64,000 bases of DNA, from positions 62,001-126,000 of the forward strand of contig JAFKFV010000020.1 of NCBI GenBank assembly GCA_017307955.1, in the 5' to 3' direction. Made by a program: the position numbers and the translations under genes. The first letter of the stretch is position 1, and each line of letters begins with the position of its first letter. The stretch comes from Allobosea sp. Its GTDB lineage: Bacteria > Pseudomonadota > Alphaproteobacteria > Rhizobiales > Kaistiaceae. The notes below the pieces were generated by a model. That model saw nothing but the letters and a program-made list of their open reading frames with translations. It did not search any database and was not told the origin of the DNA. This document shows positions 42,387-50,289 of this stretch, one piece after another.

Positions 42387-42694
42387 AGAACTGGTCTCCC
42401 TGCCGACTGGCTGTGACGGCTGACCTCCGTCACATTATTGCTCATGCGCCCCCGATCCGAACCGCTGTGGCTTGCGCCTCGCTGGCCGGCGCCCGACGGG
42501 ACGATTGATCCTAGGTCAGCGCTTTTTCTGTGCAAGCTCAAAATCTGCCCCGCCCACTGCCAGTTGTTGAGCGTTTTTCGGGCAGTGTCGCATGCATGAT
42601 CGGCGGCTGTGCATGCCAAGGCACGCAACCTGCATACGAACAGAGGCGTGCCGATGCACGAGGCGTCGGGCGAGAAGCGCTGGGGCAGTGCGTT
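42387..42694 (-). promoter_or_regulatory. 308-base gap with inverted repeats upstream of the nucleoside importer
   Basis: No gene is seen here. Two structured parts stand out. TGTGACGG (42412-42419) and CCGTCACA (42427-42434) form a perfect 8-base inverted repeat around 7 bases, 26 bases before the BMP gene, fitting an operator or leader hairpin. At 42609-42659 the arms GTGCAT..GGCACGC and GCGTGCC.ATGCAC can form a two-part stem around a 19-base loop. A CACTGCC/GGCAGTG pair lies near 42556-42588. The gap must hold the importer promoter and possibly the end of the nucleoside hydrolase transcript. Confidence 0.4.
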
Positions 42695-43639
42695 TCAGGC
42701 GGCCGAGATGGCGGCGGCGAACAGCCGTCGGAAGGCGGCCGGATCGACATGCTCGACGACCGTCACAGGCGGCAGGTTCCATTTTCGCGGCAGGTCGAGG
42801 ATCGTCGCGCCGCGGGCGAAGGCGCCGCCGCATTCGACGGCCACGCCGGTCGTGAGCGTCGCCGTCGCGATGCTGCGCTCGACGAGCACGGCCGCGGCGA
42901 GCGGATCGGCCGGCGCCAGGCGGTCGCCCTCGCCATAGCCGATCGAGACGCGGCGGAGCTGGTCGGAGAGCGCGAGCAGGAAGTCGCGGCGCGGGCCGGC
43001 CGGCGCCGAGGCGAAGAGCGCATCGAGATCATCGCCCGCGAGCGCCGCCTCGACGCAGGGCTCCCACGGCACCATGACGGTCGGGAGCGGCAGCGCCAGC
43101 ACCATCGCCGCCGCCTCGGGATCGGCGAGGATGTTGAACTCGGCGGCGCCCGTGACGTTGCCGCGCCCGAACACGGTGCCGCCCATGATGACCAGTTCGC
43201 CGACGCCTGCGGCGATGGCGGGTTCGGCGGCGAAGGCGAGGGCGAGATTGGTGAGCGGGCCGAGCGCGAGGATGTCGATCGGCTCCTCGCTTTCCGCGGC
43301 CTCACGCAGGACCGTGCGCAGGAAATCGACGCCGTTCCGGGAGGCGACATCGGCCTGCTTCGCCGGGCGCGGCGCCCCGCCGAGGCCGTCTTCGCCATGC
43401 ACGTCGGCCGCGTCGATCGCCGCGCCGATCAGAGGCCGCGCGGCGCCGGCATGAACCGGCGCGTCGCAGCCAAGAATCGCCAGCGTCGCGAGGATGTTGT
43501 CGGTCGCCTGATCGAGCGCGACATTGCCGAACGAGGTGGTGACGAAGGCTGGTGCCCGGCCGAGCGCCACGAGCAGCGCCAAGGCAAGGGCGTCGTCGGT
43601 GCCGCCATCGGTGTCGACGAGGAGACGGCGCGCCATCAT
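42695..43639 (-). CDS. Inosine/uridine-preferring nucleoside hydrolase family protein
   Basis: A 314-residue nucleoside hydrolase. The calcium-binding N-terminal motif reads LLVDTDGGTDDALAL (aspartates 9, 11, 15, 16), where most relatives have DTDPGIDDA. Further features are LALGPLTNLALAF near residue 125 and EFNILADPEAA near 165. It hydrolyses the N-glycosidic bond of nucleosides, giving ribose and a base. It lies downstream of an amidohydrolase gene with a four-base overlap and beside a nucleoside importer. Which nucleoside is cleaved is unknown, and methylthio-nucleosides are possible given the nearby mtn genes. Confidence 0.88.
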   Translation of the reverse strand: MMARRLLVDTDGGTDDALALALLVALGRAPAFVTTSFGNVALDQATDNILATLAILGCDAPVHAGAARPLIGAAIDAADVHGEDGLGGAPRPAKQADVASRNGVDFLRTVLREAAESEEPIDILALGPLTNLALAFAAEPAIAAGVGELVIMGGTVFGRGNVTGAAEFNILADPEAAAMVLALPLPTVMVPWEPCVEAALAGDDLDALFASAPAGPRRDFLLALSDQLRRVSIGYGEGDRLAPADPLAAAVLVERSIATATLTTGVAVECGGAFARGATILDLPRKWNLPPVTVVEHVDPAAFRRLFAAAISAA

Positions 43640-44979
43640 GCGGCCTCCCGCGCGGCCGCGACGCGGCGCCAGAATGTGTCATATGCGCCCTGATAGTCGG
43701 CACGGATCTCGCCATAGGCGCGGCGGGTCAGGCGGCGGTCGTCGACGATTCGCTCGCCGGCCACCCACACATGGCGCGTGTCGCGGCCGGAGCCGGAATA
43801 GACGAGCAGCGTCGCGAGATCGGGCGCCGGCGACCAGCCGGGTCCGCGCATGTCGATCGCCACGAGGTCGGCCGCCTTGCCGCTTTCGAGACTGCCGATC
43901 TCGTGCTCGAGGCCGAGTGCGCGGGCGCCGTCGATGGTGGCCATCCGCACCAGCTCGCGCGAGGAGAGCGGCTGCGCCCGGCGCTCGCGATGCGAGGCGA
44001 CGAGGCCGGCGACGCGCATTTCCGCGACCATGTCATAGCTGTTGTTGGCCGCGACATTGTCGGTGCCGAGCGCGACCGTGACGCCGGCACGCTTCAGCGG
44101 CACCACCGGGCAGATCGCCTCGCGTCCCGAGCGAAGGCCGGCCGAGGCGCAATGCGCCACCGACGCCGCCTCGGCGCGGGCGAAGACGGCGATGTCCTCG
44201 TCCGAAAGATCGAGGCAGTGCGCGGCATGGATGCGGCCGCCGAAGAAGCCGGCTTTTTCGAGCGCGACGGAGGCGGTGGTGCCGTAGCGGGCAAGCGTCT
44301 CCTCGTTGTCCTCCGGGCCGCAGGCCATGTGCAGATGGATGCCGCAGCCGAGGCGGTTGGCGACGCGCACCTCCTCGGCGAGCAGCGCCTCGGTGTTGTC
44401 GACATAGGGCGCATGTGGCCCGAACCAGGGGATGATGCGGCCGTCGGCGGAGCGCTGGCCCTCGACGAAGGCGGCGGCCCTCGCCAGTTCCTCGGCGCCG
44501 CGCACCTCGTCGCCGAGCTGCACGATGCCATAGGCGATGACGGCCCTGAGCCCGGCGCGGCCGGCGGCGCCGGCGATCTCCTCGCCGAAGAAATACTGGT
44601 CGCAGAAGGTGGTGGTGCCGGACAGCGCCATCTCGGCGCAGGACAGCGCCACGGCCGGCGCGACATCCTCGGCGACCATCGCGAGTTCCGGCTCGCGGAT
44701 GGTGTTGTACCAGCCGTCCATGGTGAGCAGGCTGTGGCCCTCGGCATGGCCGCGGAACAGCACCATCACGCTGTGGGTATGGGCATTGACGAGACCCGGC
44801 ATCAGGAGATGGCCGGAGAGATCGGTCACTCGGTCAAAGCCGGCGCTGCCAGGCTTCGTGGAGGCCGGCCCGAGTTCCGCGATGCGCCCGTCCTCGATCA
44901 CCAGCCAGCCGTCCTCGACGACCCGGTCGTTCGGGTCGACGGTCATGAGGCTGGCGCTGTGGATCAGTTCTCGTGTCAT
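43636..44979 (-). CDS. Amidohydrolase (nucleoside/MTA-SAH deaminase-like)
   Basis: A 447-residue metal-dependent amidohydrolase of the cytosine/atrazine/MTA deaminase group. Metal ligands are HTH (His67, His69), His217 in GIHLHMACGPED with an acidic residue following, His254 in HAAHCLDL, and Asp307 in GTDN. It should deaminate a purine base or nucleoside such as guanine, adenosine or methylthioadenosine. It is cotranscribed with the nucleoside hydrolase (four-base overlap). The start MTRELIHSAS precedes the first strand. The longer upstream frame is non-coding in look. The substrate is inferred only from context. Confidence 0.85.
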   Translation of the reverse strand: MTRELIHSASLMTVDPNDRVVEDGWLVIEDGRIAELGPASTKPGSAGFDRVTDLSGHLLMPGLVNAHTHSVMVLFRGHAEGHSLLTMDGWYNTIREPELAMVAEDVAPAVALSCAEMALSGTTTFCDQYFFGEEIAGAAGRAGLRAVIAYGIVQLGDEVRGAEELARAAAFVEGQRSADGRIIPWFGPHAPYVDNTEALLAEEVRVANRLGCGIHLHMACGPEDNEETLARYGTTASVALEKAGFFGGRIHAAHCLDLSDEDIAVFARAEAASVAHCASAGLRSGREAICPVVPLKRAGVTVALGTDNVAANNSYDMVAEMRVAGLVASHRERRAQPLSSRELVRMATIDGARALGLEHEIGSLESGKAADLVAIDMRGPGWSPAPDLATLLVYSGSGRDTRHVWVAGERIVDDRRLTRRAYGEIRADYQGAYDTFWRRVAAAREAA

Positions 44980-45114
44980 GCGGGTCGTCCGGCGGTCGCG
45001 AAAGGGCCGCCAGATTCGCATGGTTTCGCCGGGAGGCAAGCCGCGATTGGCGGCACCGGTGCGGCGAATGTTCGATCGGGGACGGGGAGTCTGGGGCGGG
45101 GGTCAACGCAAAGA

Positions 45115-45150
45115 CCCTCACCCCGGCCTCTCCCGCAAGCGGGAGAGTGA
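45115..45150. repeat. Palindromic repeat, family A half element
   Basis: CCCTCACCCCGGCC is followed by CTCTCCCGC-AA-GCGGGAGAG (45128-45147), a perfect 9-bp hairpin. It matches one arm of the element at 35606-35723. The second arm is not seen nearby, so this copy is truncated or solitary. Confidence 0.75.
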
Positions 45151-45215
45151 GTGCTTGCCTCGGCGATCCTTGCGCCCTTGCTGCACGGCCCCCGAGAGTA
45201 GGCGAGTCACTCAGC

Positions 45216-45318
45216 CTGTCATTGCCGGGCTTGACCCGGCAATCCAGACTTGGCGGCAAAGCCCGGCCCCGGCAGCAAAAGAAAGCCTGGGTTGCCGGGT
45301 CAAGCCCGGCAACGACAG
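45216..45318. repeat. Palindromic repeat element, family C (copy 1)
   Basis: The left end CTGTCATTGCCGGGCTTGAC and the right end, its inverse (GGTCAAGCCCGGCAACGACAG type), frame a 103-base element. The end sequence with CCGGGCTTGACCCGGCAATCCA-like order is also found at 54617-54699. It ends 15 bases from the mtnD stop codon and may help to end that transcript. Confidence 0.85.
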
Positions 45319-45332
45319 GACTTTGGGAAGCC

Positions 45333-45890
45333 TTACGCCGCGACCTGCTCGCCGAAACGCGGGATGATCGAGGAGATCTTGTCGCCGGTGAACTTGGCGA
45401 CCCAGCCATCCGGCGTCACGAACAGGCGGATGCAGGTGAAGCGCGGCTCCGGGCCCATGTCGAACCAGTGCTGCGTGCCGGCCGGCACGGAGAGCAGGTC
45501 GTCGCGCGTGCAGACCACCTGGTATACCTTGTCGCCGAGATGCAGGTAGAAGGCGCCCGAACCCTCGACGAAGAAGCGGACCTCGTCCTCGTCATGGGTG
45601 TGCTCGTCGAGGAACTTGGCGCGCAGCTCGTCCTTCTTCGGATTGTCGGGCGTGATGCGGATGACGTCGACGGTCTGGTAGCCGGCGGCGGCCGACAGGC
45701 GGTCGACCTCCGTCTTGTAGGCGGCGATGACCTGCTCCTGCGTCGCGTTCTGGGGCAGCTCAGCGCCGGCCTTCCAGCGCTCGAATGCGACGCCGACCTT
45801 GTCGAGCAGGCCCTTGATCTCGTTCGGATCGGTCGTCGAGACGACGACGTTGTCCGGGTTCTTGTCCTCGTAGATGGTCAGCGTGGTCAT
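45333..45890 (-). CDS. mtnD: Acireductone dioxygenase MtnD
   Basis: A 185-residue cupin enzyme of the methionine salvage pathway, which oxidises acireductone to the 2-keto precursor of methionine (Fe form). The metal ligands His97, His99 and Glu103 in EHTHDEDEVRFF and His141 in AGTQHWFD match Klebsiella ARD with a shift of one residue. Length is normal. It overlaps the mtnB gene upstream by four bases and ends just before a palindromic repeat. The gene for MtnC, which makes its substrate, is not in the window. Confidence 0.95.
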   Translation of the reverse strand: MTTLTIYEDKNPDNVVVSTTDPNEIKGLLDKVGVAFERWKAGAELPQNATQEQVIAAYKTEVDRLSAAAGYQTVDVIRITPDNPKKDELRAKFLDEHTHDEDEVRFFVEGSGAFYLHLGDKVYQVVCTRDDLLSVPAGTQHWFDMGPEPRFTCIRLFVTPDGWVAKFTGDKISSIIPRFGEQVAA

Positions 45891-46540
45891 GGCGTGAACC
45901 TCCGGTAAGAAAGCTCGAATTCGAACAGCGTTTCGAGCGCTTCAAGATGACGGGCGGCCTCCCTCGGCGAGGCGCCCCAGGCATAGAGTCCGTGTCCGGC
46001 GAGAAGATAGCCGGGCGCGAGGCGGGCGTCATGCGGCGGTGCGGAAAGCCTCGCCTCGACGAGATCGGCAAGCCGCGCCGTATCCTGGTCGTTGGCGAAG
46101 ACCGGCACGTCGACCGCGTCCTCGTGCGATGTGATGCCGGAAAGCGCCTTCTGCAACTCCCAGCCCTGAAGGCGGAGCGTCCCGGCGCCCACGACGCGCG
46201 ACAGCACGCTCGAGGCCGGACCATGAACATGGAAGATGGCGCCGAGCTCGGGCCGCCGGCGATAGAGCGCGATATGCAGCGGCGCCTCGGCGGAGGAACG
46301 AGGCAGGAGCGGCGCATCCAGCGGCTGGATCAGGATGTCGGTCGCCTCGAGCGCGCCCTTGTCGACGCCCGAGCGCGTGATCGCGATGCGATCGGCATCG
46401 ATCCTCGCCGAAAAATTGCCCGAGGTCGCGGGGACCCAGTGCCGCCCGGCCGCCATGCGGCCCGCGGCGATCACCGCCTCGACGGCGGCGCTCACCTGCG
46501 CCTCGTCCGCCCCCGATTGCTGCGCGAGTTCAAGCGCCAC
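45887..46540 (-). CDS. mtnB: Methylthioribulose-1-phosphate dehydratase MtnB
   Basis: A 217-residue class II aldolase-fold enzyme that dehydrates methylthioribulose 1-phosphate. It has GRHWVPATSGNFSARID near residue 32, SAEAPLHIALYRRRPELGAIFHVHGP near 90 with zinc-binding histidines, and LAGHGLYAWG near 180 with a third. A GTG at 46540 is the start: GGGAG lies 6 bases upstream, and the longer ATG-started frame adds 134 residues of non-family sequence. It is the first gene of a two-gene leftward operon with mtnD and is divergent from a sugar-binding protein gene. Confidence 0.92.
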   Translation of the reverse strand: MALELAQQSGADEAQVSAAVEAVIAAGRMAAGRHWVPATSGNFSARIDADRIAITRSGVDKGALEATDILIQPLDAPLLPRSSAEAPLHIALYRRRPELGAIFHVHGPASSVLSRVVGAGTLRLQGWELQKALSGITSHEDAVDVPVFANDQDTARLADLVEARLSAPPHDARLAPGYLLAGHGLYAWGASPREAARHLEALETLFEFELSYRRFTP

Positions 46541-46799
46541 GAAAGACTCCCGGAACTTTTGCCGACCTCCCGGCCGGACACTCTTCAGATAGACCGCGCG
46601 GCACGCGCGCGGGGAGGCGGAATTTCCCAAAGGAGCCCCTGGAAAGAGAAAATCCTTCGTTCCGCGCCCCCATCCGGCCGCTGTATCAAAAAACCATTGC
46701 GAGTTCACCTGTCTTCGGCGTTGCTTGCTGCCGGCCCGGCCATGATCGGCCGGCCCAAGGGCAAAGCCCGAAAACGGGAACGGAAACGGGGAGGAATCC
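46541..46799. promoter_or_regulatory. 259-base divergent promoter region (mtnB / binding protein)
   Basis: The gap separates leftward mtnBD from a rightward binding-protein gene. A GC-rich inverted pair (GGCCCGGCC / GGCCGGCCC, near 46731-46755) can form a bulged hairpin in the leader of the rightward gene, whose ATG is preceded by GGGGAGGAA. I looked for SAM riboswitch features and saw none that were convincing. A common regulator of both directions is plausible. Confidence 0.35.
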
Positions 46800-47846
46800 A
46801 TGAAGCTCATTCTTTCGGCGCTGGCCGGCGCCACCATGCTGGCCGGCACGCTCTTCGCCGGTTCGGCATCCGCCGAGGGCATCGCCGGCGCGCCGGCGCC
46901 CTTCGACAAGGGCGGCGTCAAGGTCGCGCTCGTCACCTTCATCTCGGGCGGCGACTTCTTCCAGGCCTACCAGACCGGCGCGACCGCGCAGGCCAAGGCG
47001 CTCGGCATCGACCTCACCATCTTCTCCGGCCGCCAGGACGCCGCCGCCCAGCGCGAGCAGATCGAGCAGGCGATCAATCTCGGCGTCCAGGGCATCATCA
47101 TCGACCACGGCCAGCCCGAGGCGCTGAAGGACGTCGCCCAGAAGGCGCTCGACGCCGGCATCAAGGTGGTCGCCTTCGACGTCAATCTCGACAATCCGAA
47201 GATCCCGCAGGTCGAGCAGAGCGACCATGAGCTGGCCAAGGCCGCGCTCGGCCAGGCGCTCGCCGACAACGGCACCAGCTTCAACGCCGGCTATGTCTAT
47301 GTCGCGGGCTTCGCGCCGCTCGACCGCCGCAACGAGATCTGGGAAGAGGTCAAGAAGGCCAATCCCGGCATTGTCGAGAAGGCCCGCTGGGGCGCCGTGA
47401 ACGACACGACCGCCACCTCGACCGCGGACCAGACCAAGGCCGCCTTCCAGGCCAATCCCGACATCACCGTCGTCTTCGCCCCCTATGACGAGTTCGCCCG
47501 CGGCGTGAAGCTCGCCACCGACGAGGCCGGCATCTCGGACAAGGTCAAGATCTACTCCGCCGACGTCTCGACCGCCGACATCGCCGAGATGATCGCCGAT
47601 GGCAGCCCCTGGGTCGCCACCGCCGCCACCAACCCCGCCGTGGTCGGCGCCGTCTCGGTCCGCGCCGTCGCCAAGCTGATCGCCGGCGAGGAGGTTCCGC
47701 ACAACATCGTCGTCAAGCCGGTGCTCATCACGCAGAAGGATCTGCGCGACAACGGCATCAAGACGGTCGAGGATTTGAACGCTAAGCTGCCTGCCTTCGG
47801 CCAGAGCGACGCCGCGACGGCGCCGTGGATCCCGGCCGCGAAGTAA
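46800..47846 (+). CDS. RbsB-like sugar-binding protein linked to methylthioribose salvage
   Basis: A 348-residue exported protein; the signal peptide ends at residue 25 (ASA before EGIAGAPAPF). The mature sequence is a periplasmic-binding fold of the ribose/AI-2 class, with LGVQGIIIDHGQPEALKDVA, VAFDVNLDNPKIPQVEQSD and a late TAATNPAVVGAVSVRA. It is a close paralogue of the protein at 54721-55764, sharing long identical runs. The gene precedes an unrecognised exported protein and mtnK and is divergent from mtnBD, so methylthioribose is the likely ligand (inferred). It has no permease gene of its own next to it. Confidence 0.9.
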   Translation: MKLILSALAGATMLAGTLFAGSASAEGIAGAPAPFDKGGVKVALVTFISGGDFFQAYQTGATAQAKALGIDLTIFSGRQDAAAQREQIEQAINLGVQGIIIDHGQPEALKDVAQKALDAGIKVVAFDVNLDNPKIPQVEQSDHELAKAALGQALADNGTSFNAGYVYVAGFAPLDRRNEIWEEVKKANPGIVEKARWGAVNDTTATSTADQTKAAFQANPDITVVFAPYDEFARGVKLATDEAGISDKVKIYSADVSTADIAEMIADGSPWVATAATNPAVVGAVSVRAVAKLIAGEEVPHNIVVKPVLITQKDLRDNGIKTVEDLNAKLPAFGQSDAATAPWIPAAK

Positions 47847-47872
47847 GCGCCAACGTTCAGAGGGAGCTGCGC

Positions 47873-48706
47873 GTGATATCCCTGCTTCGACCCCATCTCA
47901 GCAAGGCGGCCCTCGCGGCCGCCTTCGCGCTCGCCACGGCCGGCACCGCGCTCGCCGACGAGCCCGACAGCTACCTCATTTCCTATGAGGCGACGCCGTC
48001 CTTCGGCTTCACATTGCCGAAGCTCGACGCCGCCACCTATGACGAGCGGGCCGCCTTTGCCCAGAAGGCGCTCGCCGATTTCGTGCCGCGCATCGCCGAC
48101 GCGGTCGGCATCGACAGCGACGACCTCGACACCGAGGTGACGCCCGGCGGCTATCTGCTCAAGACCAACGCCTCGCTGCAGACCGAGGCCGAAGTGACGA
48201 GCGACGAGGCTGACCGCTTCGCGGCCGGCCTCGGCTATGTCTTCCGCCAGTATAGCGTGCTCGTCTCCGGGCTCGACGACGACAACGCCAAGACCGGCTA
48301 TGTCGTCGTCACCTTCCCGGACAACACGCTCGACGCGAAGGTCGCCCAGGCCTTTTTCGAGAAGGCGGCTTCGGTCGACAAGGGCCTCGGCGGTGGATAC
48401 ACGGCCTTCGGCGACGACCAGATCTTCCTCAACGTGATGGGCGACGACGGCAAGCCCTATTCGGGCCTCGACAACGCCGCCTTCCTCGCCGGCCTTACCA
48501 AGGCGGCGTCGGAATTCGGTCCGCCGAAGCCGACCATCTCCGGCTCGGGCACGGCGACCGCGCGTTTCATCGGCAATGAATGGGACAAGCAGCCGAAGGG
48601 CGAGGCCTATCTCGAGAAGCTCGGCGGCGCCACTTCCGACGTCGTGAAGCAGCTCGACGCGATCGAGGCCGACTACGCCAAGGCGGTCGAAGCCAGCTTC
48701 AAGTAA
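47873..48706 (+). CDS. Exported protein of unknown function between a binding protein and mtnK
   Basis: A 277-residue protein I do not recognise. A signal peptide spans residues 1-28 (ALA before DEPDSYLISYE). The mature part is acidic, has no cysteine or membrane segment, and contains regularly spaced short strands and helices (for example GGYLLKTNASLQTEAEVTS and TGYVVVTFPDN). A GTG at 47873 is the start, with AGGGAG 6-7 bases before it and 26 bases after the preceding stop. It is cotranscribed with the binding protein and mtnK, so it may act in periplasmic handling of the substrate. It was probably retained for that pathway, but no function can be given. Confidence 0.8.
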   Translation: MISLLRPHLSKAALAAAFALATAGTALADEPDSYLISYEATPSFGFTLPKLDAATYDERAAFAQKALADFVPRIADAVGIDSDDLDTEVTPGGYLLKTNASLQTEAEVTSDEADRFAAGLGYVFRQYSVLVSGLDDDNAKTGYVVVTFPDNTLDAKVAQAFFEKAASVDKGLGGGYTAFGDDQIFLNVMGDDGKPYSGLDNAAFLAGLTKAASEFGPPKPTISGSGTATARFIGNEWDKQPKGEAYLEKLGGATSDVVKQLDAIEADYAKAVEASFK

Positions 48707-48730
48707 ACCGGTCCGCGTGCCGTCTGTTGG

Positions 48731-48750
48731 TCGCCCCCTTCGGGGGGCGA
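48731..48750 (+). terminator. UUCG-loop hairpin before mtnK
   Basis: TCGCCCCC, loop TTCG, then GGGGGCGA form a perfect 8-bp stem closed by the very stable UUCG tetraloop. It lies 24 bases after the stop of the exported protein and 24 bases before the mtnK ATG. With only TCGTCGTTTG behind it, it is more likely a stability or attenuation element than a full terminator. Confidence 0.65.
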
Positions 48751-48774
48751 TCGTCGTTTGAGAGAGTTCCCGTG

Positions 48775-50037
48775 ATGACGCTTTCCACGCCCGCCGGCTA
48801 CCGCCCGCTCGACGACGCCTCGCTGCGCCGCTTCCTGGCCGACCTGCCTGACCTTGCCGCGAAACTCGGCGGCGCACCGGCCGACTGGTCGATCGTCGAG
48901 GTCGGCGACGGCAATCTGAACCTCGTCTTTCTCATCGACGGCCCGGCCGGGTCGCTCTGCGTGAAGCAGTCGCTCCCCTATGTGCGCGCCGCCGGCGAGA
49001 GCTGGCCGCTGCCCCTCGACCGCGCCTTCTTCGAGCAGGCCTATTACCGCGCCGTGGCGCCCTTCACCGAGGGGCTGACGCCGCGCTTCTACCACTACGA
49101 TCCGGCGCTCTATGCGATCGTGATGGAGCGGCTCTCGCCGCATATCATCCTGCGCCGCGGCCTGATCGAGGGCCGCCGCTATCCGGACGCCGCCCGCGCC
49201 GTCGCCGAGTTCTCGGCCCGCTCGACCTTCGCCACTTCCGATCTTGGCGCCACGATCGAGGAGAAGGCCGAGTGGCTGGCGACTTTCGCCCGCAACACGG
49301 CGCTCATCCGCATCACCGCCGAAGTCGTGTTTACCGATCCGCTCGCCGAGTCGCCGCGCAACCGCTGGACCAGCCCGGCGCTCGACGCGATCGCGGCGGA
49401 GTTCAGGGCGGACTCGGCACTGAAGGTCACGGTCGCGGAATGGGGCCGCCGCTTCCTGACGACATCGGAGGCGCTGATCCATGGCGACCTGCACACCGGC
49501 TCGGTGATGGTGTCGGAGACCGATACGCGTGTCATGGACCCGGAATTCGCCTTTGTCGGGCCGATCGGCTTCGATGTCGGCGCCTTCATCGCCAATCTCG
49601 CCATGAACGCGATCGCGCAGAAGGGTCACGCCGCCGACGGTGACGATCGCAGTGCCGAGGCGGACTGGGTGCTGGAACAGATCCCGGTCTTCTGGAACAC
49701 GTGGCGCGCGCGCTTCCTGGCCCTCTGGGAAGAGGCTCCTCGCGGCGACGCCTATCCGCCGGGCATGTTCGCCAAGGAGGGCGACAAGGCCGCGTTCGCG
49801 GCGGCGCGCGAGGCTTTCGTCGATCGCATCTTCGCAGACGCGACTGGCTATGCCGGCGTCAAGACGATCCGCCGTATCCTCGGCTTTGCCCACAATGCCG
49901 ATTTCGAGCTCATCGCCGATCCCGCCCGGCGCGCCCCGCTCGAGACCAGGGCGCTCCGCCTCGCCCGCCGCTTCCTGATGGAGCCCCAGAGCTTCCGCAG
50001 CGCCGAGGACATCGTCGCGGCGGTGCGGGAGGGGTGA
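48775..50037 (+). CDS. mtnK: S-methyl-5-thioribose kinase MtnK
   Basis: A 420-residue kinase of the aminoglycoside-phosphotransferase fold that makes methylthioribose 1-phosphate. The glycine-rich loop is GDGNLNLVF (45-53), the catalytic loop HGDLHTGS (236-243), and the family-specific DPE motif, which replaces the usual DFG, is at 255-257 (MDPEFAFVGPIGFDVG). Length is normal. The ATG is used; a GTG just upstream is also possible. It is last in the rightward operon with the binding protein and exported protein. MtnA, the next pathway enzyme, is absent from the window. Confidence 0.95.
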   Translation: MTLSTPAGYRPLDDASLRRFLADLPDLAAKLGGAPADWSIVEVGDGNLNLVFLIDGPAGSLCVKQSLPYVRAAGESWPLPLDRAFFEQAYYRAVAPFTEGLTPRFYHYDPALYAIVMERLSPHIILRRGLIEGRRYPDAARAVAEFSARSTFATSDLGATIEEKAEWLATFARNTALIRITAEVVFTDPLAESPRNRWTSPALDAIAAEFRADSALKVTVAEWGRRFLTTSEALIHGDLHTGSVMVSETDTRVMDPEFAFVGPIGFDVGAFIANLAMNAIAQKGHAADGDDRSAEADWVLEQIPVFWNTWRARFLALWEEAPRGDAYPPGMFAKEGDKAAFAAAREAFVDRIFADATGYAGVKTIRRILGFAHNADFELIADPARRAPLETRALRLARRFLMEPQSFRSAEDIVAAVREG

Positions 50038-50094
50038 TACCGGCGGGCGGGAAGTGCTATATCGATCGGGCAACCGACCTCGATCGGAGCCGCC

Positions 50095-50289
50095 ATGATG
50101 AACGAGAACGCGACAAAAGGCGGGCAGGCCATCATGCCGCCCTATGACGACAGTCCCGAGGCAAAACGCGAACGCGCTGAGAAGCGCCGGAAGGCGCTTG
50201 GCTCGTTGAAGGGCAAGATCAGCCTATCGATGGAGGAGGCGCTGGCGCCGCTCGATCCGGAAGAACTGGCCCGCTGGTACGGTGATTGA
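50095..50289 (+). CDS. Antitoxin of a VapBC-like pair
   Basis: A 64-residue, charged, mostly helical protein with a basic middle (KRERAEKRRKALGSLKGK) and a C-terminal SMEEALAPLDPEELARWYG segment. Its stop codon overlaps the start of the PIN-domain toxin gene, the usual antitoxin position. The C-terminal segment ending in WYGD resembles the toxin-binding tails of small antitoxins of PIN toxins. No clear DNA-binding motif is seen, so the exact antitoxin family is not assigned. Confidence 0.75.
   Translation: MMNENATKGGQAIMPPYDDSPEAKRERAEKRRKALGSLKGKISLSMEEALAPLDPEELARWYGD

Larger units (their letters stand above)
44980..45332. other. 353-base gap holding two repeat elements, no gene
   Basis: The gap lies between two leftward genes. 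It contains a family A half element (45115-45150) and a complete family C element (45216-45318), listed separately. The first 130 bases must hold the promoter of the amidohydrolase gene, but no clear -35/-10 pair was found. Confidence 0.5.

Noticed and set aside
39708..42416. A 902-codon open frame on the plus strand opposite the nucleoside importer genes
   Set aside because: It is the antisense shadow of three well-supported leftward genes. Its translation is low-complexity (rich in D, R, G, A, H), and such long frames are expected in GC-rich coding DNA.
43636..44979. Calling the amidohydrolase a second PhnM
   Set aside because: It has HTH, HLHMA and GTDN motifs of the nucleobase/MTA deaminase group and lacks the HTDHLESH pattern of PhnM.
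46541..46799. A SAM riboswitch upstream of the methionine-salvage genes
   Set aside because: I found a GC-rich bulged hairpin but none of the conserved core elements of SAM-I or SAM-II that I could recognise.
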